Positions 35,374 through 49,574 are shown, numbered from the stretch's first letter. The stretch is 64,000 nt of DNA from Blastomyces gilchristii SLH14081 (GCF_000003855.2 NW_003101668.1:933068-997067); one strand, 5' to 3'. Notes: generated by a model from the letters alone, not told the origin. Made by a program: numbers and translations.

Positions 35374-35752
35374 TCGCATAATTAATGATATATACGCCAT
35401 GAACAAAAAGTATACGTTTTTTAATTTAATGGATCGCTTTTTCTACCTCTTTACATTTTCGGCCTTCCCAATTCCCACTTTCATGCAAAAAAGTGTCTCA
35501 TATGTATATATTTTCTTCCGAGCCAGGATTACCTTGCCTTCCTTCTTTCTATTTCAAAGTTAGTTCCTGTTAAGTCTCGGTGGTTCTCAGGATGCTTTTG
35601 TGATCGATAAAATCAGGGAGGAAATATTATTACATTTTACCGGCGTTCAATATTTTTGAAAAAGAAGGCGTCGGTATTAACACGATCCAGTTTCCTCCTT
35701 CTAATGTAGTTGTTTTTGAAACATAATAGAAGACGTTATATACATTTGGTTT

Positions 35753-35754
<2 letters not shown>

Positions 35755-35784
<30 letters not shown>
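35755..35784. repeat. T30 homopolymer
   Basis: An uninterrupted run of 30 T about 380 bp beyond the homeodomain gene stop codon. No associated element seen. Confidence 0.8.
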
Positions 35785-35788
<4 letters not shown>

Positions 35789-38700
35789 CTAGAAATTAGT
35801 CTTCTGCTATCCTCATCACATAGTATTTTACTGGCATGGGCAGTTGAGCGCAAATTGTTCTAGACATAACACATTTTTTTTTTATATAACTATTTCGCCT
35901 GTACGGTAGAGGAGCCTTTTGATTTGATGCACTCTTCATTTCCATATCTTTGGCAGAATGTTCCGAGAATACGCCGCGAAATTCGTTTCATTTTTGCTTT
36001 TTCTCTTTTTATTCATTTTGATTTACCTGTCGATTTAACTACCTGTCTGATATTTGGAAGACATCGCTCGGTCCCTGTTTTTGCTCCTTCAAGAATAAAC
36101 AGGGTAGAAATAATGAATCTGGATTACGGCAGCTGGTTTATGCAAGTGTTACCATGTGGCCCGCTCCAGATCTCTCGGGGACACATTCCTGTGATGGATA
36201 TCTGGGAAGAAAGGGCTGTCCCGTACCGTACCGGTGCTGCTGAATTGATCTGCACAAGTCATTCCATACGGAGCATTTTAGCCACCTACTTTCTTTTCTT
36301 TTTCCGTTCTGTTTCCTTTGTTTTTCGGGACAGAGCAGAGACATCACAAGTTGCTGCGCATGTCCAGACCCAGTGCGCACACATAACTTACGCAGCGTAG
36401 AACTGGTTTTTGAGTGAGGCAGACAGAACCGTCATGGAGACAAATCAAAATACCAGATCCCGAACGCCAATCACCAATTTGAGATCATCGTTCACCTGTC
36501 TGTAACTAGTCTTCCGATCCATACTTTTTACCCACCAACAGGCAGCACTAACAACAGTCCAAACACTTGAGGCGCCACATATGATTGTCGCTCCAAAAAT
36601 GTCATTTTAGAGCAAAGGAATGTTCCCAGCTGTCCATCCCATGACCATTACCATTTGACCGCTGAAAGCTAGGTAGGGCGTTGCAGCTTATTCTATTGGG
36701 AGGCATGTGCTTTGTCCTCGGTACTCTGCTGCTCACGCAGACACCCTTTTACGAGAAGGATAAAGAGCTCATGATCGTTCTTCCAGCGAAGCGTGATATG
36801 TAACTAGTTAGTAAACCTTCCCACCTCATCGCCAAGACGTAAGACGACACAAGGGCTGGGAAGCGAAGGCGGATTTATCGTGTGTACCTGGCTGGGCAAG
36901 GATGATATTTGCTTCCCGGGATTAAAAATATCCTCACGATGGATAGTTACGTCAGCTCTCCATAGAACTAGTTAACTATCCAAAAAAAATATGCCCCTCG
37001 TCCGGTGCTCGTGGTTCACCCTGAGATGCTCCACTCCTCTCTCGCTCTCTCGCCGCTCGAGGGCTGGCGGCACGCCTGCACCACTCCTGAGTCGTGACTT
37101 CATAGTTTTAAGTGGCTCGTGTGTGTGTGTCTATTTTAACTTTCCAAGGAATGTCAAGATGGGCCGAGAATGCCAAATTGAACCCCACACCTAGGTTCTT
37201 CCCCACTAGTGACTGCCGCTCGGGTTCGTGCTGACCTGTCCAGAGTCGCAGAGTGGCCCGCAGCTTATCGATAGTGGCTGACAGAGTCCCTAGTTTCCTG
37301 CGCGTCCCAAGGCAGAGAGATATGCGTTGCGTATACGGAGTACCGAGCAGCCATCACATTGATTTCGACATGAAGCAGGCATGAGAGAGGTGTCACCGAT
37401 GTCACCGGTTGCAAGGCTCGGTATTTTCCTCCACTGGACAGTTTGTTTGACAGATCCATTTTTATTCTTTGGGTCAGGAACATATCGAAAACACCAAGTA
37501 GGGTGCTTTTTGCCTCAAGCCCCTACTTAGTACGATTCCTTTTTTTTCCTTCTTTTTTTTGGTCCTTTTGGCTTTTGGGTCACTCCATAATCTTTCCCCA
37601 GGATCCTTTCTTGCTCACCCTGTTTCCTTGGGATGCTGTGTTTCAACGGTGTGCAAGACAAAGTTTAAAACGGAACAATGCCACGGAATTGAACAAGATG
37701 ATCTGAGACAACGGGATTGTCTATGAGTGTCGTTAATGCCTTGTTTTTCCGGTTCCTTAACTTTGACTGATTCTATTATTCAAGAAACAAGCTCAAAAAC
37801 TTGTCTGCTGCAACCTCGATTGTCAATATGCGGTTCTGGATCCATCAATGTCAAACTGGCTTTCATGATAGCTTCGAATAAGTTGGAAAGTGATATTTCG
37901 ACGTTTTTATGATGTGTAATTGTCTCGAATCATAGAAACTGGGCACTTCCTGATTTTCTCATGATAGGGAGAGCCAGAACAATTACGGGGTTTGATCTTG
38001 ATTTAAAGCTGAATCACATATTAATTTTTCTTTTTTCACCCTTTCCTTCGCTGGGGCTGGATTTCGTCTATTTGTCTGCCTCAGAGCAAGCTCGATATGA
38101 GGCCCAAATCACGGTCGTTGGTGTGCAATAATAAAGACATTCCGAGAACGAATTCAAAGTGACGATGTCCGAATCTGACCTTTATGTCTAGTGTCTGACT
38201 GCGTTTTACGCACAACTTTAAAGCCGAAGAAAGCAGCCCGGCGGTAATGCCATGAAAGGGTTAAATCTATGGGGAGCAGGAGACTATATTGTGGGTAATT
38301 TTCCAGTCCAGCCCTAGGAAATTTAACGGTGTCAGGAAGAAGAAGCCTTCCGTTTGGTTTGCCTCAACCTGGCTCAGCGAAATGGTGACAAAGCCACGAT
38401 CTCACGAAAGAGAGGCTGCGGCTTATTGGACATGGATTCCCGCAATATAGCCAAGATGGAAAGTCGATCATATCTGTTCGGCGATACTGGCCCTTGTGAC
38501 CGCGGATGTATGAAGCTGACGCTCCCCTGCGTGTATGTATACGCTAGGGAGTACATACCTGTGAATGAAGAACGATGTATGATGTTGATATGCTCGTAGA
38601 AGTGGATGCCACTATTTGCTTGTGCCTTCGGCACGGTGGGTATATTGAAAGAAGCTTATTTCAGAAATCTGGCGGGGTTAGCAACCTGCATTTGTTGAGA

Positions 38701-40880
38701 ATCAAGTTCCGCTGAGGATCGGAAGAGCGAACGTATGCAATATGATAGTTATACGAATGCCATGAAATTGCAATATCGACATCCCGATTCTTTCACTTTC
38801 CACCCGATTTTGCTTTGATTTTACTTTGATTTTTCCTTACTCTTCTTATCTTCTCCCAAAGCCCTCAACTTGCCTCGATCTGACGCGGCTGTTTTTATGT
38901 TGGGGCCGTGTGAGGCTCTGTGCCGAAGCTATGGGTCATCCATAGTTAACTAGCCTAATAGGCGAACGGAACTCCAAAAAGTTCTTCCAAATCCGAGCTG
39001 AGTGGGACATGCTTGGCCAAAGGCCCGGCGAGCTCTGTGCGTTGACAGGGAATGCAACAATCAACAATATACAATATTGGCCGATACGTCCATGAATCCG
39101 TTTAGTAATAATATTGAGCTGACATACTTTGAAAAACTTTATTTTCTTCACCCCCATAAAGTAGTAATAATGGTTGCAAGCCAAGTCAAGTGGTTCTTTC
39201 TTTCTATTATTTGGCCACGGTCATTCTCCACCAAGAACTGTCATTGCAGCTGTCAGGTTGTCTTGTCTTGCCAGTCCAGTCGAGGCCCCCAGCTGGCTGA
39301 GGCCATTTTCCAATAATGGTTGTTGGGCCCATTTTGCGAAAGGTCGGGTAGAACATCCGGGAGAATCCTAGGTTCTTGTAGGCGAGTGAAGTTTTTTCTT
39401 TTCCAGGGTGGTGCAGCAGTGTGAAATTATTATTTATATGACCCATCTTGTATTAACCGAGACTCGAGATAAAACGAGTTGAACTGCCGAACTAAACTCA
39501 CTGTTGTTGAACTTTTGATCATTATTTCTTCTTCTAAGTTCTAGAAAGCAGAAAAGTGTCGGCAAATTTGCAGAATGTGTCCATACAAACTGCTTTTCCT
39601 CTCGAAATTTGAGGGGAATCTTGGGCCGAAGATCTTGACTATTCCCCTGTTTTGGAACTCGAGTTGATATGCAAGGCAGCCCCACGATGAAAAGAACGAT
39701 GATGATTGGCAGTTTCCCCATAGTAATATTATCTTGAGCAATTTTGTCTGGAAGCTTAACTGAGCGTGGTCACACAATTTTTCAAAGGATTACTAACAGC
39801 TGCCGCAGACGAAAGGGTCCTTAACGCTCATCAACTTCAAGTCTGCCAGCCTCCTCAGTATTTGCCTGCGACATTTTACAACATTTTTCAACCCATGGAT
39901 CGTGAAGCGAAGTGGCGGGGTTTCCCGTGTCTCAAAATATCCCAGCGCCTTTTTATGGTTCAGGAACAAATCCAGGGAAGTTTACTCGTCCCTCTTGCCC
40001 CTGTGCCTAACGGAAAGTCAAACCACTTGAAACAGCAATTAGGGCACTGATGCAATGTTCATGTGAAGCAATAAACATGTTCAACTCATCATCCATGAAT
40101 GATTCCCTCATTTTTTCCCGCTTTTGATACCCTTGTCGCGCAGAGTGCTTTTCAGTTTCTGACCCATTGTGCCGATGGCACCCTGCGAATGGTAGTATTC
40201 AATTGAACCCAATACAAATTACCCGAATTGCTCTCGGTGATGCGAAATTTATGCCAGCACCCTGAGAGGAGGGGCCAATGCTCGGTAAACTCTCGATTCC
40301 AATGCGATTGCTCAAGCCGGATCAGTCGTGATTAAGCGCAAGCATGTCAATGGTGCAGGAAGTCCACGGATGTTTTGAGAACCTGTCAATCAAGAACCCA
40401 CCGGACTAGACAAGGGTCTATACAACCTTGGTGGACACAGGGTCCCACAGATTCAGGAATGTTCCAAATCATTCCACGTGCCGTAATCCCACGCCCTTTG
40501 AAGCTGGAATAATGGAGTCGTTTCAGTCGGATGATGTGTCACTGGGGGCTTGGTTGTTGAGTGGAGCGAGGTGCAGTGGTGATGAAGTCACCGTGGATTG
40601 TCGGTCCCACCAGTTCTCTGACTGTGGACAAACTGGCCATCCGGAGAAATATGTTGCTCATGCTCAAGAAAGGAGGTCGTGATATATGGAGGCTCGGTAG
40701 GCAGTGACTTGAGTTGCCATACATATTCTTGTGCCTGTGCTTATGGGATTGCTGAACATCCGTGGGAAACCGCGCTGGCAATATCTGTTACCCTTCTCTG
40801 GATGATGGTTCACTCTGACAATTACGCGATGAAACGCTCGCTCGGACAGATCGTCACTCAGACGCCAAGGACGAATGAGT

Positions 40881-40918
40881 ATGCATCCTCCATGCGACTA
40901 TGCATCCTCCATGCGACT
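40881..40918. repeat. 19-bp tandem duplication
   Basis: ATGCATCCTCCATGCGACT is repeated exactly twice, head to tail. Probably a local slippage event. Confidence 0.85.
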
Positions 40919-41704
40919 ACCATGCATTTCTCAGCTGGAGTCTCTTCCGAAGTGACGAGGTTGACCTTTTGGGATAATAAATGAAGGGGGACTCTGTGCA
41001 TGTGGAATCTTTGAAAAGTTGGGATTTTGTAAATCCGCACGAGGAGTGTCCACCTGGAAATTAGCTTTTCCGACTTCTTTTCTCTCATAAGGACACGCAC
41101 ATGCTTCACGTCATTCGACCGCTTAGTCCTCGATGAATAGTTGTCACAATATCATGCTTTTTCTAGAAGAGCGCTGACTCTTTTTTGCGTTTTGCAAGGC
41201 GTGAGATGGAACTCAGGGGTTGTCAACAACCCACGGTCACCTGGTCGCTCTTGCCCTAACTAATTCTGTGTGCAGATAATGGACACCAACTTCGACTTCT
41301 ATAGTTATACCTAGGAATATTATGCCTAGGAATACATATATATATATATATACGTATGTGTGTTATTCATGGATACAGTGGAATGAATGGTTCTTGCAAA
41401 TATGTTTCATTCCTTTTGAGAATGACAGCATGAGTAGCCGGCTTCCCTTTGGTGTTTTGGCTCATATGCTAATGCATCCTCCGGGGCATTGCTTTTCCAC
41501 GCGTTGGAATGAGTACATGTTTAGAATCGATTTCAGTTTATTTATATTCATTGCAATCTTATTGTTATTAGACACTGTTGATTCCTTATTGGACTTAAGA
41601 GATTGTTGCCTGGTAAGGTTAACAAGTATTTCTCTACATGGATATTGCAGTCGCGAATACCGTGTAGCTACGTGCGTGGTTCTGCAGATTAATGACTGCA
41701 ACTT

Positions 41705-42354
41705 GCAGACCCTTCCCTTCCACTTACCAAGCCAGACACCACTATCTTTGATATCAACCTTACGGGAACAATGTTCACAACAAAACTCGCCATTTACTAC
41801 TTCCGACGCCAACCCCTTGGGTCGACCCGAGACAGATGTTTGATTTTGATAGGTAGTATTGCTGGTTACCTCGGCATACCGAGTTCTGCGACATACTCCA
41901 TGTCAAAGTTTGGTGTGAGAGCACTGATGCTCTCCCTTCGAAGGAACGCTTAGGTTGATTCGATTCGTGTCAATCTAGTTGCACCAGGGTATGTAGCCAT
42001 TTTAAGAATTAACTATATATGGACATGGATATGGCAACAACGACCCATTTAGATCTCCACTTCTTTTTTCAGCGTGCTAATGGAGACTGAAGCTACGTCA
42101 TAACCCCGGCCTACACCAAAGAAATAATCGCCTTCTTTAAATCAAAGGGCGTGAAATTCGCCTCAGAAGATGATGCCTGTAAGGCAGTCTTGAGAATCGC
42201 CTCCGACACTGCCGTGAATGGTCGGTCACTTGCGGTTGTATCCAAAGAGGATTGCGCCGAGGGATATTTCGACCTGGCCCAGGACGATTTCTCCGAGGGG
42301 AGTAAATTGCACGGCATGCAAGATGTTGCACTTAATGTTGGATCGCGGACGTAG
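41705..42354 (+). pseudogene. Short-chain dehydrogenase/reductase pseudogene
   Basis: A decayed, 5'-truncated SDR of the type annotated as 15-hydroxyprostaglandin dehydrogenase-like in fungi. Visible parts are a KPDTTIFDINLTGTMFTTKLA segment, LILIGSIAGYLG with the catalytic Ser region, YSMSK (the YxxxK catalytic pair), RVNLVAPG, and a C-terminal part from 42,113 (YTKEIIAFFKSKG ... NGRSLAVV). Lesions: a TAG at 41,951-41,953 where Trp is expected (one G-to-A change), a stop at 42,102, and a frame change before 42,113. An intron-like stretch is still visible (41,989-42,073, GTATGT...CAG). The Rossmann glycine motif is absent upstream. It stands alone, with no biosynthetic neighbours. Confidence 0.8.
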
Positions 42355-43637
42355 GCCTTAATGTGTGTGGGGGACTGGGATGGCTATGAAGAGAGTTTGC
42401 ACGCATGCGTGTTGAGTTTGTGCGCATGTTCTTTCTCCAGTAACTGGACGTTAAAGTCAACATTGTTATTCAGGAGAATGTTGAGATGAGTAGATAGCAA
42501 AATGATTTCTCTAGTTCGAAAATTGATAGCTAGGCGGTCATGACGAAGTGAGTACACACTCATGAGTGCGATCATTCTTCTGGTCGAATTTGGCCACACT
42601 GTTCCAAAAAATAGTCATACCCTGACCCAAATAGACGCTTAATTCACTTGATATAAATAACTTGACCCGTGCTAGTCCTAGTGTATATGAAGAATGCCCA
42701 CATACCCATTCCATGCGATAATGCAGAATGGACTGGCAGAGACAAGAGATTCGCAAAGGCAATCCCAGACGACGCTACGGTGTATGGTCCACCGTCCGTC
42801 AGAGTTGAAGAAATCTGAGTTGTTCTGCACAGCGTTCGTCTCTCAGGGGTGGGATTCTCGGACGCCAGTAGGTGTTCTCGAACTAGCTGAAAGAGATATA
42901 CATGCATTTCAGAATTCCTGTTAGGCGAGGTAGAACAACCATTTCGATTTTCCCCTAACGCATGCTATTTAAAACAGCCTCACCCTTGCCCGGGCAGATA
43001 ATATGGTCGACCTCCAGAAAAGGCGGATAAATGGTGATAGGGCAGAATTTTCCGCGCCGCTCCCTTCGGTTTGATAAGACCAACTGTTCAGTTTATGAAA
43101 GGGGATATTCCAGTTCAATTGAGGTAGTTGAGCCCACTCTTGTCGATACTAATGACAACATTTTTGTTCCACAGAATAATTTATGGGGATACTTGAGAGG
43201 AAAATGGCCTTACTTATTTTTTAGTAAAGTCGAGTGTGATTTCAAAGTAAAGGCTGAAATGAATATTATGACAAGCCTTAATCAGTATGGCATTCATCCA
43301 CCGTACGCTTTCCATGCCTGTATATTCCTCGGACGAATTCGTATATAGGAGCGAGATTATGGGAGTCAAAATGAAGGTTGATGATCCAAGGATGTTCGCA
43401 GAGCTTGCCCGATGCGGTCATTTAAATATCACGTGATTTGAACTCCAATTTGTTGACGAAACGGGGAGTTCAAGCGAACACTGCTGAACCAAACGGAAGT
43501 TATTTACATACATTACAATTTTAAGATCGTGTCGGGAGATTTTAAAATTATTCGCCAACCTTCCTTCTTTTTTATTTCTTTAAACAATCCTTTTCGGGAG
43601 CCAGTGCGGCGCCTGAACAGCCCTTGAACTTCTCCGT
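42355..43637. other. Intergenic DNA
   Basis: No gene seen between the SDR pseudogene and SRP72. The last few hundred bases are presumably the SRP72 promoter and 5' UTR. Confidence 0.55.
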
Positions 43638-45791
43638 ATGGCGACCCAGAGCATCAGTGCGTTGATTCAGCGAAGCACAATCGACGACCATGAAGAAGTC
43701 ATCAAAGCTTGCAATGCGGTACTGAAAACGTCCAAAAACGATCTCAATGCCCTCCATGTAAAAACTGTTGCCCTGGTCAAATTGGACCGTTTCGAAGATG
43801 CGATTCGAGTGATCGAGGATGGCGGGGATGCGCTGAAAAAGAAAGTCCCTCTGGAATGGTCTTACGCTTTATATAAGGTCGGGCAATTAGAAGATGCGAT
43901 AAAACTGGCCGCGAGTGCCGGGACCGGGAGAGGGGGGAAACATGTTGAAGCCCAAGCGGTACGTGAAAGTTGTTCGAACTCCGCACACTGCTTCCACTGA
44001 AGGGTCGCTCATAGTTTTCAGACATATCGTGCGGAAAACTTTCGTCGCACCGCAGAAGTTTATAAAGAGCTATCTACAGAGAATCCAGCGTTTGTCGGGG
44101 AGAAAAGTGACCTGCGAATCAATTCACGAGCTGCGGACGCACAGCTCCAGTGGTCTGGACTGGCCAGTCAGGTGGACAATACAAGACCAAGTCGGGAAGA
44201 GCTCGAATCTTTCGAAACGACTTATAATGTGGCATGCGGCGCTATAGGGAGAGGAGAACTAGAGACAGGAGAAGTACTATTGAGACGAGCAAAGGGTTAG
44301 CATTTCTTTGCTTTCCCTTGCGACCTCCGAACAAATCTCTAACAGATCAAACCGCAGAACTTTGTAAATCGTCCGAGGATCTTACACCTAAAGATAAAGT
44401 GGCAGAGCTTCTCCCTATTGCAGTTCAGCAATTATATATCGCGCTAAAGCAAGGAAAATCCGACGAAGCTAAAAGTCTGGCAGACGAAATCAACATAGCT
44501 GAGTATGTATTACCCCTGTACTACAGACTTGACCATAGATATTAACATTTCCAACAGAATCCCCGAGATTTCAACCAAAAAAATCGCGCAAAATAACATC
44601 CTTCTTGCCTCCCAAGCTCAATCAAATCCATATATACTACACAAACAATTCCATCAAATCCCAACGTCAATAGACGGCGATAGATTATTTTCGTTTCAAA
44701 GTCGACCCTTGACCGGGAACTCTTATGTGGTAGATCTTCTCGTCCGCAAATTCGAAGGCATACAAAGATCGACGGAAAAGGCTCTCTCCCAACACCCTGC
44801 CCCTACCACATCGCCTGACATCAACGCCCTCTCCGTTTTCAACATTGCCTCTCACGCCCGAGACGGATCAGGTAAAGCTGGTCTCAAAGAAGTACTTCCT
44901 CTTCTAGCGAAAAGACCGAATGACATTGGTCTTGTCCTCACTCTCATCCAATTATACGTTTCAGCTAGAAACGTTAACTCTGCCATCTCTGTCCTAGAAG
45001 CGTTCTTCAAGCGTCTTGACCAATCGATATCAGAGTCAGATAAAGACATCCGATTCAACCCAGGCCTCATCGGCATCCTAGTTTCCCTATATAAAATCCA
45101 AGGGCGCAAAAGCCACATAAAGACAGAACTCTCCAAAGCCGCATCACACTGGCAATCGCGTTCTGACAAATCTCCCGCTCTCCTTCGCGCCGCGGGCTCC
45201 TCGCTCCTCACATCCGGTGAGCCCACAGACCTTGCCCTGGCAGGGAAAATATTCACAGAACTCCATACCGCCCATCCAAATGACCAATTTGCAACCGCAG
45301 GCTACGTTTCTTCGTACGCCATAACGTCACCTGATAAAGTTAGCTCCGCCGTAGATAAACTTTCACCCGTCCAAGATCTAATTGCCGACATCGACGTTTC
45401 CTCCCTGGAAGCCGCTGGAATCCCCTCCACCACAACTTCCACCATATTACCAACGGCTTCTGCTCCCGCCACGGGAGCAAGTAGTCGTAAGCGCCCGGCA
45501 GCTGACGATGCTAACAAGAAAGAGGCTACGAAGAAACGAGTCCGCAAATCACGGTTACCCAAGGACTACGATCCTAACAAAAAGCCAGATCCAGAGCGCT
45601 GGTTACCATTGCGTGATCGCTCCAGTTATCGGCCGAAGGGGAAGAAGGGGAAGCAGAGAGCCGCGGAGCGTACGCAGGGTGGTGTCGTTAATGAAAAGAG
45701 CGAGGAGTCGGCTGCTTCTACGCCTGTTATCCAGGCGAAGGGTCAGGGTGGAGGGAATCAGAAGAAGAAAAAGGGGAAGGGGAAGAAGTGA
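43638..45791 (+). CDS. SRP72: Signal recognition particle subunit SRP72
   Basis: The cytosolic SRP component that pairs with SRP68 on SRP RNA and helps target ribosomes carrying secretory proteins to the ER. Four exons: 43,638-43,958, 44,022-44,295, 44,358-44,502 and 44,558-45,791, 657 residues, close to the fungal family length. The N-terminal two thirds is helical TPR-like repeat (for example NALHVKTVALVKLDRFEDAI and EWSYALYKVGQLEDAIKLA). The C-terminal RNA-binding region has KKRVRKSRLPKDYDP, then PDPERWLPLRDRSSY, the SRP72 signature, and ends in a Lys/Gly-rich tail. Exon joins restore TYRAENF, RRAK-ELCKSSEDL and NIAEIPEIS. An acceptor 12 nt upstream (44,346) would add four residues. The identity is firm. 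Confidence 0.95.
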
Positions 45792-48433
45792 TGACCGTTG
45801 CTTTGCTTTTGGATTTATGTTATTATTTCCTTGTTATCTCATTTGTTTTAGATGGACGAATGGTGTATCTAGATACTTCATGTCTATATATATATCTTCT
45901 ACGTTTCGCTAGTCGCCGGTTGGCTTGTTGATGTCGTCCTCTGCCTCCCCTGCCAGTTTTTCCCACTGGCAACCTAGAGCCAGTAGAACGGGGAAACGAA
46001 TTGTAATATTTCCTAGACAAGGGAAAACCAGGAGTAATTTTCAAGAATGCAATTACTTCTTCCTATAGCTTCATATCTGAACTATCCCATAAAGCCCAAA
46101 TCTATAGCTCTCTATGTATAGCATATCTATTCACCCTCCAGCCCCCAATCACCAACAAGCAACTAGTCAAACAAATGTCAACCCTTCTCACCCCCAGCTA
46201 CAACCACGGGCGGCAGGGGAATAAGCAGAAACGCATGGTTACTAACATAATATGCTTAATGACAGAAAAAATGCCCAGAAATCTGCTCTGATGAGGGTAA
46301 AAAGATGGTTAGTTGTGAGCCAAAGTACTTCCCTCTGCCCATTACCAACCCCGCCCAGGAGCCTGTTTCCCTACAGGTAGGGGCATTGTCTTCAACAAGC
46401 CCCCATTTATCAGAGAAGACCGGACGGAGGAAGATTGCCAACTTGTCCCAGAGCCTTTCTGCCTTAAAACTTTTGACGTCGCGGGGGTTGCTTCCAAGTG
46501 TCCCCTGATTTTTCTCCTGGGAAACCAATATAGTTATCAGCTGTATTTGAGAGGTTTGTGCCTGCTCTTGCAGTGAGTAACGGTAGCGGTTCAAACATTA
46601 GAAGTTGTGCATTCCCTCCCCTGACAAGGAGGTTGTAGCCCAAGGCCCCGTACATTCCTCATAGTCGTGGTTTCGCAATGCTTCGTTCAAGGTGCACATC
46701 GCGCGATATTTTGGCACCGAAAGTGTTTAAAACATAACGTACTAACTCGGTTCATACACCACTTCACAATGGGGTTCTGTGGGGATATGGTGAATGTCGA
46801 TGTCGTTGCTTGTTCGTTGATGGGCAGTTGACACGCTCGCGATTTTGTTTCCACCCCCGCAGAAGCCATACACGGTTGTTGCATATCTGTACTATTATTA
46901 TTAAACCCCCAGATAGCCCGGCTTGACAATGTATGTAGAGATATAGAGGGAAGGTTACCAATAAAGGAAGGTTTACATCGACATATGTAGGACGTTAAAT
47001 TAGTTTTCTTATACATTGTCAGTGAGGGCCAAATGCTGGCCGTAAGCACAGGGGGTCTAATCAGGCAAGGATCGGCTGATTCGCGAATATTCTCGGGTTG
47101 CCGAAATCTTATGCATGTTAGCTTGTGGCTGGGTAGCAACCTGATGCTGCTGATAAGATAAAATAAAGACTGCTGTGTTTACTTGTTTGATTCACTTGGT
47201 TTTTAGTATTCATCTTCCTGCATTTCTTTGACAGAGACTAAGAATGCACCAAAACAAGTATCCCAGTTTTGGAAGAGTTGTGTATGGAAAGATGACATAT
47301 TTTCTTCTAGGTGAGTTTCTCATCATACCTTTTCATTCTGGAATAATAAATGGATGAGTGCAGCTGAGATTTCTTATTCTTTCAGTTGACATAATCTACT
47401 GCATCCGCACTCTCTTAATATGTGAAATATGGGAATGCAAAACCCCAGGAATACTCAATAATAAAGTCAGCCTTGAAAGTAGAATCCACCAACCAGCTAT
47501 ATAATAGTTACCTGGGGAGTTAACGCGTTCTGCAAAACAACTGCAACAGCAACAACTCCAGACACCATGCAGCACATGAGTGTGTCATTTGCTCCTTTGT
47601 TGTTGTTGTTGTTGTTGTCGTTGTGAAAAGAAAGAAATGTATATCTCCCTGTTGATAGGCTCAACAATGGGGCAGTGCAGAACCCCGCCAACAAGTTCGT
47701 TAGTACGGCAATGACATAACTAATGTGGCTTGTGCACGCTGTGGCTATGCAGCGTATTTCCTCTGATGAATGACAGATTGGATTATACTGTGCTGTATAC
47801 GTTGGGGACAGGCAGATCCTGGGGGACATCATGGGCTACGGGCTGTTGTTAGTGGTGTTTGCAATATGGTGCGGCTGAACAGAGAAATATACAGTAACTA
47901 CATACATCCTGGCTTAGATGTTACTATCCCATCCCCACGTGGTGATACCCCGTTCAAGGACTGTCTGTTCGAAGAATCTTGTTTGTAGATATAAAGTTAT
48001 ATGATTATTATTTACGGTAAAACACGTATTATCAATGTCACGCTTGGGCTCTCGCCGGAATATCCTCCCAGCCCAGCCAGTCTTCTTTTTATATATTTAA
48101 CACGCTCTGTCTCTCCCTCCTTTGCCCCATTCCCTGCTTTTCTCCCTCTATTCCTCTCCCCCATCCATATACCATTCTGTAAACCTCGCGCTCTCCATTT
48201 CCTCTCGTTTCTAGGACTGACTTTCGACTCTCCCAGACTTCAACATGGGTGTAAGTTCATGCCCCTGGAATGTTCCTAAAGATCGTACCCCGCCATTACC
48301 CATTACCCCTCCGTGACTTTTTGCGACCCGTGGAAGTTTTCCTGTCTACACTTTGATCGTCCTCTCCTTCAACTGCACGCGGCATCGAAATGGACACTGA
48401 CAACCTTGATGGATTATATAGCTCGCTTCAAAG
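45792..48433. other. Intergenic DNA
   Basis: No gene supported. It includes a (TTG)n tract near 47,596-47,620 and a pyrimidine-rich stretch (48,100-48,240) that is probably the promoter or 5' leader of the next gene. ATGGGT followed by GTAAGT at 48,245 could be a tiny first coding exon of that gene. Confidence 0.55.
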
Positions 48434-49522
48434 ATGGCTGCGGCCCAACAGGCTGGAGGTGCTCCCCCGCGGTCAGGATATCCAGGTGTTCCTCCGCCCG
48501 CTGGAGGTGCGCCTAGACCGGGTCAACCAGGCGCATATGTAAGTACTGCCCATGAACATAGCAAATTATCATATCATATCATATCATATGCTGTGGCGAA
48601 GTGGAAGCTTCTGACTGATGTCATGGGCTGGCTGTGTACGAGAGTTTCTGACGCTGACTGACTGGCCATATTCCGTTGCAGCCTGGACAGACCCAGCAAT
48701 ACCAGGCGTATCCGGGCCCGACACCAACTCCACCTCCCGCGGTAAGCAAATCACAGTTCTCTACCAGTCGCCAACACCCCGCGCTAGTTTTCCTGTTGCT
48801 TTGATAAGTTAAAAAAGAAGAAAACGAAAAATAAAATCCTGCCCAATATTGTTTTGCTTCGTCTCAACTACATCATCGTCATCTCGTGTTGTTGTTCTTC
48901 ATCTGCTTCCCATCTTTGTCCTTTTCTGTCTACTGTTGCCCATCGGCCTTCCTTTCAACAAATAAATCTCACCTGGAAACGAGCCGCTTTTTGAATTCTC
49001 CCGTTCTTTGCTTCCCCGTTACCATGCATCGTCCGTTTAGCCAACAACAGTATCCTGGACAGCCCTACACGAACCCGCCGCAACAACCCCCTTACCCCAC
49101 GTCGTCTCAACCACCACCACCACCGCCACAACAACAATACCAACATCAATATGGACGACCAGGGATAACTTCGACTCCTTCTCCAGCTCCAGGCTACCAG
49201 GGATCTCCTCACCCTGCTTCCCCATCGCCATATCAGAACCCTCAACAACCCCACCAACCTAGTATATCACCAATACCACCTCATTCGCCATACCAACAGC
49301 CATATCAACAGCCTACCTATGGACAGCAGCAACAACAGCAGCCTTATGGAGTGCCTCCGCAGCAAACCCCTTATGGCCAATCCTACAACCAGCAGTATCC
49401 TCAACAGCAGCAGCAACCCTACCCACAGAGCCAAGCCCCATACGTTCGTCGATTTCCTATGCCTGTGTACTATTTATCTTTGCTGTTTTATTATTTGCGA
49501 ATTATTCAAGTTTATTTATGTC

Positions 49523-49574
<52 letters not shown>

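Larger units (their letters stand above)
35374..41704. other. Long intergenic region
   Basis: More than 6 kb with no gene I can support. It holds a run of 30 T (35,755-35,784), a 19-bp tandem duplication (40,881-40,918) and an (AT)n tract near 41,334. Many short frames on both strands look like chance. Confidence 0.55.
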
